Assembly: GCA_004211235.1 (NCBI GenBank)
Contig: SEEY01000100.1
Span: 1-9,802, forward strand
Reading direction: 5' to 3'
DNA length: 9,802 bases
DNA from: Rubrivivax sp.
GTDB taxonomy: Bacteria > Pseudomonadota > Gammaproteobacteria > Burkholderiales > Burkholderiaceae
Shown: positions 5,425-9,802 of the stretch, piece by piece
Position numbering within the stretch: position 1 is the stretch's first letter
Layout of the letters: the number at the start of each line of letters is the position of its first letter
Made by a program: the position numbers and the translations under genes
The notes under the pieces: model-generated
What the model was told of the DNA's origin: nothing
The model's input: only the letters and a program-made list of their open reading frames with translations
The model's database searches: none

Positions 5425-6379
5425 GCCGGAACGCCGTCGGCGGCCGGCCCAGCAGCCGCAGGAAGGCGCGCCGCATGCGCTCGGTGCTGCCGAAGCCGCA
5501 ATCCTGCGACACCCGCAGCACCGAGGTCGACCCGGCCTCCAGCGCCGCACGCGCCGCGTCCACGCGCAGTCGCTCGACCGCCTGGGCGGGCGTGGTGCCC
5601 GTCTCCGCAACAAAGCAACGCGCGAAGTGGCGCGGGCTCATGCAGGCCCGGGCGGCGAGTTCCTCCACGCGATGGTCGGGCCGCAGGTCGCGCCGAACCT
5701 CGTCCAGCAGAGCGACAAACCGGCCTTCCGGGCGCTGCAGGTCGAGCAGCGGCGAGAACTGGGACTGCCCGCCCGGGCGCCGCCGCTCCACGACGAGCTG
5801 GCGCGCGGCCTCGCGGGCGAGGTCTTCACCGTGGTCACGGGCCAGCAAAGCCAGGCACAGGTCGATGCCGGCCGTCATGCCGGCGCTCGTCCAGATCTCG
5901 GGCCACTGATGCGCACGCACGGCGGGTTCGCAGACGTAGAGGCGGTCGGGCTGCAGACGAACTGCGGGGTGGTCGGTGGCGAACTGCCGGCCGCGTGACC
6001 AATGCGTCGTCGCCGTGCGATGGTCCAGCAGGCCCGCCGCGGCCAGCAGCAGGCTGCCACTGCAGATGCTGGTGATGCGCGCCCCCGACCGCGCCGCACG
6101 CCGCAACCAGGCCACCAGCCGCGCATCCTGGCAGGCGGCATCCACGCCGTCGCCGCCGATGACCATGACGAGATCCAGGTCCCCGAGCCGACGCGGCAAC
6201 CCCTGCACCGGCCACGCCACGCCGGCCGAGCTGCGCACCGACGGCGGCGTGCTGGCCACCAGGCGCCACTCATAGCTGTCGGGCCGCGCCAGCCGGGCCA
6301 CCTCGAACACGGCCATCGGCCCGGCCAGGTCCAGCTGCTGGAAGCCCGGGAAGAGCACGAAGGCGATGCGGCAGGTCAT
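5402..6379 (-). CDS. GlxA family transcriptional regulator (DJ-1/PfpI plus AraC)
   Basis: A 325-residue regulator with an N-terminal DJ-1/PfpI amidotransferase-like domain (about 3-185) and a C-terminal AraC/XylS DNA-binding domain with two helix-turn-helix motifs (about 225-318). The sensor domain begins right at the start (CRIAFVLFPGFQQLDLAGPM, 3-22), which fixes the ATG, although no good ribosome-binding site precedes it. The elbow motif ITSICSGSLLLAAAGLLD (102-119) keeps Cys106, and TTHW (124-127) is present; WTSAGMTAGIDL at 163-174 is another family hallmark. The DNA-binding part shows LAARACMSPRHFARCF (241-256) and CGFGSTERMRRAF (294-306). Just before WTSAG there is a segment (about 150-161) that looks several residues longer than usual. 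Known members (GbdR, CdhR, ArgR of Pseudomonas) control use of nitrogen compounds such as betaine, carnitine and arginine. The gene is divergent from an aminotransferase gene 93 bases away, a plausible target. The effector is unknown. Confidence 0.92.
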   Translation of the reverse strand: MTCRIAFVLFPGFQQLDLAGPMAVFEVARLARPDSYEWRLVASTPPSVRSSAGVAWPVQGLPRRLGDLDLVMVIGGDGVDAACQDARLVAWLRRAARSGARITSICSGSLLLAAAGLLDHRTATTHWSRGRQFATDHPAVRLQPDRLYVCEPAVRAHQWPEIWTSAGMTAGIDLCLALLARDHGEDLAREAARQLVVERRRPGGQSQFSPLLDLQRPEGRFVALLDEVRRDLRPDHRVEELAARACMSPRHFARCFVAETGTTPAQAVERLRVDAARAALEAGSTSVLRVSQDCGFGSTERMRRAFLRLLGRPPTAFRPGGVTAA

Positions 6380-6472
6380 GGGCGCATCTTGGCAGAAAAG
6401 GTGGGAACTGCGTCATGGCGGCCAACGCGACCTCGCCCCAGACTGCCGGCCATCGACAACGCAGGACGCGCC

Positions 6473-7669
6473 ATGAGCGACCCCGAGTACAGCCCTGGAC
6501 AAGACCTCCTCACCATCACACGCCGGCCCGACACGGTCTTTGTCGAAGGCCGGGGCGCGTGGCTGACCGACGAGAGCGGCAAGCGCCACCTGGACCTGGT
6601 GCAGGGCTGGGCGGTGAACTGCCTGGGCCACAGCCCCGCGCTCATCACGCAAGCGCTGCTGGCGCAGTCACGGCGCTTGCTGAACCCGAGCCCGGCCTAC
6701 TACAACCGGCCGCTGCTGGACCTCGCCGCGCGCCTGGTGGGCTTGAGCTGCTTCGACCGCGTCTTCCTGGCCAGTTCGGGTGCGGAGGCCAACGAAGGCG
6801 CCGTCAAGCTGGCGCGGCGCTGGGGCAGCCGCACGCGGGGCGGCGCGCATGAGGTCATCGGCTTCGAGCAGGGGTTTCATGGCCGCACGCTGGCCATGAT
6901 GAGCGCCTCGGGCAAGCCGGGCTGGGGCGAGATCTACCCGCCCATGCCCACCGGCTTCGCCAAGGCGCGGCTCAACGACATCGCCTCGGTCGAGCGCGCC
7001 ATCACGGCGCGCACGGTGGCGGTGATGATCGAGTTCGTGCAGGGCGAGGCGGGCGTCGTCGTCGCCGATGCAGGCTTCGTGCGCGAGCTGCGCGCCCTGA
7101 CCGCCGAGCGCGGCGTGCTGCTCATCGCCGACGAGGTGCAGACCGGCATCGGCCGCTGCGGCCATGCCTTCGCCTACGAGCACTTCGGCATCGAGCCCGA
7201 CGTGATGACGCTGGCCAAGGGCCTGGGCGGCGGCGTGCCGCTGGCGGCGCTGCTGTGCAAGGAAGCCTTGAACTGCTTCGAGCCCGGCGACCAGGGCGGC
7301 ACCTTCTGCGGCAACCCGCTGATGGCGGCCGTGGGGCTGGCCGTGGTGAACGAGGTCTGCAGCGAAGCGTTCCTGGCCGGTGTGCGAGAGCGCGCCGAGC
7401 AGTTGTCTTCAGGCCTGCGAGCCATCGTGGGGGAATTCGACCTGGTGGGCGAACGGGGCCTGGGGTTGTTGCGGGCCTTGGTGCTGCCCAGCGACGTGGC
7501 AGCGGCTGTGGTCGCTGCGGCTCAGGCTCTCGAACCCGTGGGCCTGCTGCTCAATGCGCCCCGCCCTCACCTGATCCGGCTGATGCCGGCGCTGAACATC
7601 AGCGCGGCGGAACTGGACGAGGGCGTGGCGCTGCTGCGCCTGGCCTTGCGCGAGGTGCTCGCCCGATGA
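6473..7669 (+). CDS. argD: Class-III PLP aminotransferase, acetylornithine transaminase type
   Basis: A 398-residue cytosolic PLP enzyme of the class-III aminotransferase family, closest in feel to the betaproteobacterial acetylornithine transaminases (N-acetylornithine plus 2-oxoglutarate to the semialdehyde plus glutamate; arginine synthesis, or the reverse in catabolism). Landmarks are SSGAEANEGAVKLARRWG (101-118) for the PLP phosphate, FHGRT (135-139), DEVQTGIGRCG (220-230) with Asp220 contacting the PLP ring, LAKGLGGGVPLAALL (247-261) with Lys249 as the Schiff-base lysine, GTFCGNPL (276-283), and Arg369 in HLIRLMPAL for the substrate carboxylate. Where most relatives have EPxQGE this one has IEFVQGE (186-192). 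The ATG at 6473 has AGGA at 6463-6466, six bases upstream, and the protein starts as the family does. It is divergent from a GlxA-type regulator and ends base-to-base with upp. Substrate specificity among ornithine, GABA and similar amines cannot be settled from sequence, so the symbol is provisional. Confidence 0.88.
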   Translation: MSDPEYSPGQDLLTITRRPDTVFVEGRGAWLTDESGKRHLDLVQGWAVNCLGHSPALITQALLAQSRRLLNPSPAYYNRPLLDLAARLVGLSCFDRVFLASSGAEANEGAVKLARRWGSRTRGGAHEVIGFEQGFHGRTLAMMSASGKPGWGEIYPPMPTGFAKARLNDIASVERAITARTVAVMIEFVQGEAGVVVADAGFVRELRALTAERGVLLIADEVQTGIGRCGHAFAYEHFGIEPDVMTLAKGLGGGVPLAALLCKEALNCFEPGDQGGTFCGNPLMAAVGLAVVNEVCSEAFLAGVRERAEQLSSGLRAIVGEFDLVGERGLGLLRALVLPSDVAAAVVAAAQALEPVGLLLNAPRPHLIRLMPALNISAAELDEGVALLRLALREVLAR

Positions 7670-8302
7670 CTAGCCTTGCGTGGTTCCGAAGATCTTGTCG
7701 CCCGCGTCGCCCAGCCCCGGGATGATGTAGCCCACCTCGTTCAGGTGGCTGTCGATGGCCGCCGTCCAGCAACGCACGTCGGGGTGGGCGCTTTCCAGGG
7801 CCGTCACGCCCTCCGGTGCGGCCACCAGCACCAGAGCGCGCACATCCTTGCAGCCGCGAGCCTTCAGCAGGTCGACCGTCGCGATCATGCTGCCGGCCGT
7901 GGCCAGCATCGGGTCGATGATGAGCGCCGTGCGGGCTTCCAGGTTGCCGACGAACTTGTCGAAGTAGTTGACCGGCTTGAGCGTCTCGTGGTCGCGGGCC
8001 AGGCCGACGACCGACACCTTGGCGTTGGGCAGGATGTCGAGCACGCCATCCAGCATGCCCATGCCCGCACGCAGGATGGGCACGACCGTGACCTTGCGGC
8101 CAGCGATCTGGTCGATCTCCGCCGGGCCGCTCCAGCAGTTGATCGTCGTCTTCTCCAGCGGGAAGTCGGCCGTTGCCTCGTAGCAGAGCAGCCGCGCCAC
8201 CTCGCCGGTCAGCTCGCGGAATTTCTTCGTCGAGATCTCCGCCTCGCGCATCAGGCCGATCTTGTGCTTGACGAGCGGATGCTTGACTTCGATGACGGCC
8301 AT
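7670..8302 (-). CDS. upp: Uracil phosphoribosyltransferase
   Basis: A 210-residue cytosolic enzyme of pyrimidine salvage that makes UMP and pyrophosphate from uracil and PRPP. The length equals that of typical bacterial Upp and the match is full length. Key regions are [13 protein letters not shown] (8-20), [11 protein letters not shown] (73-83), the PRPP loop [11 protein letters not shown] (128-138), and the uracil-binding [16 protein letters not shown] (192-207). The ATG at 8302 has GGAG (8311-8314 on the plus strand) eight bases upstream. The gene lies 34 bases downstream of rlmB on the same strand, in an unusually AT-rich gap, so it may be cotranscribed or have its own promoter there. Its TAG stop is directly next to the TGA of the convergent aminotransferase gene, leaving no room for a terminator between them. 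Confidence 0.97.
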   Translation of the reverse strand: MAVIEVKHPLVKHKIGLMREAEISTKKFRELTGEVARLLCYEATADFPLEKTTINCWSGPAEIDQIAGRKVTVVPILRAGMGMLDGVLDILPNAKVSVVGLARDHETLKPVNYFDKFVGNLEARTALIIDPMLATAGSMIATVDLLKARGCKDVRALVLVAAPEGVTALESAHPDVRCWTAAIDSHLNEVGYIIPGLGDAGDKIFGTTQG

Positions 8303-8336
8303 GGCGGCGACTCCAAATTTTTCTAGATAGTCAGAA

Positions 8337-9089
8337 TTATCGACTGCCCGATGTCGAACGCTGGCGCAGCACCTCGTACAGGCAGACGCCCGACGCCACC
8401 GACACGTTCAGGCTTTCGACCGCGCCGGCCATCGGGATGCGCACGAGTTCGTCGCAGGTCTTGGCCGTCAGTTGCCGGATGCCCTCCCCTTCGGCACCCA
8501 TCACCAGCGCAATCGGGCGCTTGAAGTCGATGTCGTAGATCGAGCGCTCGGCCTGGTCCGACAGACCGACGACCCAGATGTCGCGCTCCTTCAGCTCATT
8601 CAAGGTGCGTGCCAGGTTGGTGACCATCAGGTACGGCACCGTCTCGGCCGCGCCGCTGGCCACCTTGGCCACCGTCGCGTTCAGGCCGACGGCGCGGTCC
8701 TTGGGGGCGACGACGGCATGCACGCCCGCGCCATCGGCCACGCGCAGGCAGGCACCCAGGTTGTGCGGATCGGTCACGCCGTCGAGCACCAGCACCAGCG
8801 GCGGGCCTTCCACCGCGTCCAGCACGTCGTCCAGCGAGTGCGGCTGCGCCAGCGCCTGCACGCGGGCGACGACGCCCTGGTGGCGCGGGCTGCCGGCCAT
8901 CTGGCTCAGGCGCTCGTCGCTGCTCTCCACCAGCTTGGCGCCGGCCTCCTTGGCGCGCTCGACAAAGGCGCGCATGCGCTGGTCACGCCGGGAGGGGTCG
9001 AAATGGACCTCCGCAACGGAGGCCGGGTGGGTCTTGAGGCGGACGGTGACGGCATGGAAGCCGAACAGGACGGACTTGGGCGAACTCAT
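8337..9089 (-). CDS. rlmB: 23S rRNA (guanosine-2'-O-)-methyltransferase RlmB
   Basis: A SpoU/TrmH-type SPOUT methyltransferase of 250 residues (E. coli RlmB has 243) that methylates the ribose of G2251 in the peptidyl-transferase P-loop of 23S rRNA, using S-adenosylmethionine. The N-terminal substrate-binding domain (about 5-80) opens with [13 protein letters not shown] and ends with the family motif RHQGVVARV (69-77). The catalytic SPOUT domain carries motif 1, [16 protein letters not shown] (107-122, with Asn110 and Arg116), motif 2, VMGAEGEGI (196-204), and motif 3, [16 protein letters not shown] (218-233), which form the trefoil knot and cofactor site. I prefer the ATG at 9089, because family members begin close to the FGFHAV motif. 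A GTG at 9116 would add nine residues and overlap the stop of the upstream deacetylase gene (GTGA), and a GAGG just inside it is a poor distance from the ATG. upp follows on the same strand. Confidence 0.95.
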   Translation of the reverse strand: MSSPKSVLFGFHAVTVRLKTHPASVAEVHFDPSRRDQRMRAFVERAKEAGAKLVESSDERLSQMAGSPRHQGVVARVQALAQPHSLDDVLDAVEGPPLVLVLDGVTDPHNLGACLRVADGAGVHAVVAPKDRAVGLNATVAKVASGAAETVPYLMVTNLARTLNELKERDIWVVGLSDQAERSIYDIDFKRPIALVMGAEGEGIRQLTAKTCDELVRIPMAGAVESLNVSVASGVCLYEVLRQRSTSGSR

Positions 9090-9112
9090 GCCGGCATTGT
9101 CGGCGCTCTGCC

Positions 9113-9802
9113 TCACTTCCCAGCCTGGGCGCGCGCGTTCTCCATCACCGTGACCATCGTGTCGGTCCAGAAGCGCCCCTTGTTCCTGGCCAGGTGATCC
9201 AGCAGCTCGTCATGGGCCTCACGCGTCACGCTCAGGTGCTCGGCGCCGACGCCGTGGAAGAGCAGCGCCACGAACGCCCCCTGGGACGCCGCCTTCTCGA
9301 CCAGGGCGATCAGCTGCGCACCGGTCATGCCTTCGACGAAGTAGACCGGCACCGCATAGGGGTCGAACGCCGCGGTGTCGGTGACCATGGCCGGCGTGGC
9401 GGCCCGGTAGGCGACGAAGTGCGGCTGCAGCGCCTTGACGAAATCCTGGCCGCCCGCAGTCAAGTCCAGGCAGGGCGGCGTGAAGGTCCGCTTCTTCCTG
9501 CCATCCAGGCTCTGCAGCCAGGTGTTGGCCGCGATCACCTGCTCCTGCACCTGGGCCGGCGTCTGCTTGTCGAGATCACGGTAGGGGAGCACCCATTCGC
9601 GGCCCGGCCCCTTGGCCGAGCAGCCGTGGAAGAGGCTGTGATTGCCCAGCTCATGGCCGGCGGCGGCGGCAGCCTTCCATTCGTTCTGGCGGCCGGGCAG
9701 CGTCGGGCCGTTGATGGGGATGTAGAAGCTGGCATGCAGGCCGCGCTTGTTGAGCGCCGGGATGACGTGGTCGAGCTGGCTGTCCAGCGCGTCGTCATAG
9801 CC
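9113..9802 (-). CDS. Polysaccharide deacetylase family protein, 3' part
   Basis: The last 229 codons of a NodB-type carbohydrate esterase (CE4), open at the right edge of the window so that the start and any signal peptide are missing. These metal-dependent enzymes remove N- or O-acetyl groups from chitin-like, peptidoglycan or capsule/exopolysaccharide chains, usually outside the cytoplasm. The visible part begins [18 protein letters not shown], which in the family directly follows the metal-binding TFDD motif, so part of that motif is just outside. [11 protein letters not shown] gives the HxxxH metal ligands (visible residues 55 and 59). Near the C-terminus LLFHGV supplies the catalytic-base-type His, followed by [18 protein letters not shown] and [10 protein letters not shown]. 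The stop lies 23 bases before the preferred rlmB ATG, or overlaps its possible GTG start, so the two may share a transcript. The substrate is unknown; there is no other polysaccharide gene in view. Confidence 0.9.
   Translation of the reverse strand, partial: GYDDALDSQLDHVIPALNKRGLHASFYIPINGPTLPGRQNEWKAAAAAGHELGNHSLFHGCSAKGPGREWVLPYRDLDKQTPAQVQEQVIAANTWLQSLDGRKKRTFTPPCLDLTAGGQDFVKALQPHFVAYRAATPAMVTDTAAFDPYAVPVYFVEGMTGAQLIALVEKAASQGAFVALLFHGVGAEHLSVTREAHDELLDHLARNKGRFWTDTMVTVMENARAQAGK

Noticed and set aside
6389..6417. TTGGCA at 6389-6394 as a -35 box for the aminotransferase gene
   Set aside because: The -35 match is good, but no acceptable -10 box lies 16-18 bases downstream, so I do not list a promoter.
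6415..6852. Plus-strand frame beginning with ATG at 6415
   Set aside because: It overlaps the aminotransferase in another frame and has Pro/Arg/Gly-rich shadow composition.
8472..9197. Plus-strand frame opposite rlmB
   Set aside because: It is antisense to a clear rlmB and its translation is His/Gln/Arg-rich shadow sequence.

Overview
The window is GC-rich and densely coded, with gene families and sequence flavour typical of a betaproteobacterium of the order Burkholderiales (a Roseateles/Mitsuaria/Rubrivivax-like relative is my inference; there is no rRNA or other marker to place it more closely). Ten genes are visible. Those at the two ends run off the window, and no gene-free stretch exceeds about 120 bases. 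I see no tRNA, rRNA, CRISPR array, insertion sequence or prophage signature.

Left block (1-3185, minus strand). Reading along the transcript: a DUF1993 protein ends in a strong hairpin that includes its own stop codon. After about 117 bases with a perfect 9-bp inverted repeat comes a TPR plus GT41 glycosyltransferase of the SPINDLY/O-GlcNAc-transferase type. Its TAA stop directly abuts the ATG of a LapB/HlyB-type type I secretion ABC transporter, which leaves the window at base 1. This cytosolic glycosyltransferase plus exporter pair is the most interesting part of the window, because it suggests that a type I secreted protein is glycosylated before export.

Centre (3230-5381, plus strand). 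A D-2-hydroxyacid dehydrogenase is followed 10 bases later by two short chromate-transporter (CHR) half-proteins that overlap each other by ATGA. The three look like one operon. A GlxA-type regulator (DJ-1/PfpI plus AraC domains, minus strand) converges on it from the right, and a hairpin lies at the junction.

Right block (5402-9802). The GlxA-type regulator is divergent from a class-III aminotransferase of the acetylornithine transaminase type, so the regulator may control it. The aminotransferase ends exactly where the convergent uracil phosphoribosyltransferase gene (upp) ends. Upstream of upp on the minus strand are the 23S rRNA 2'-O-methyltransferase gene rlmB and a polysaccharide deacetylase that is open at base 9802. 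These three may be one minus-strand transcript (deacetylase, rlmB, upp). upp, rlmB and the aminotransferase are ordinary chromosomal housekeeping genes, so the window reads as core chromosome with one accessory-looking secretion/glycosylation unit at its left edge.
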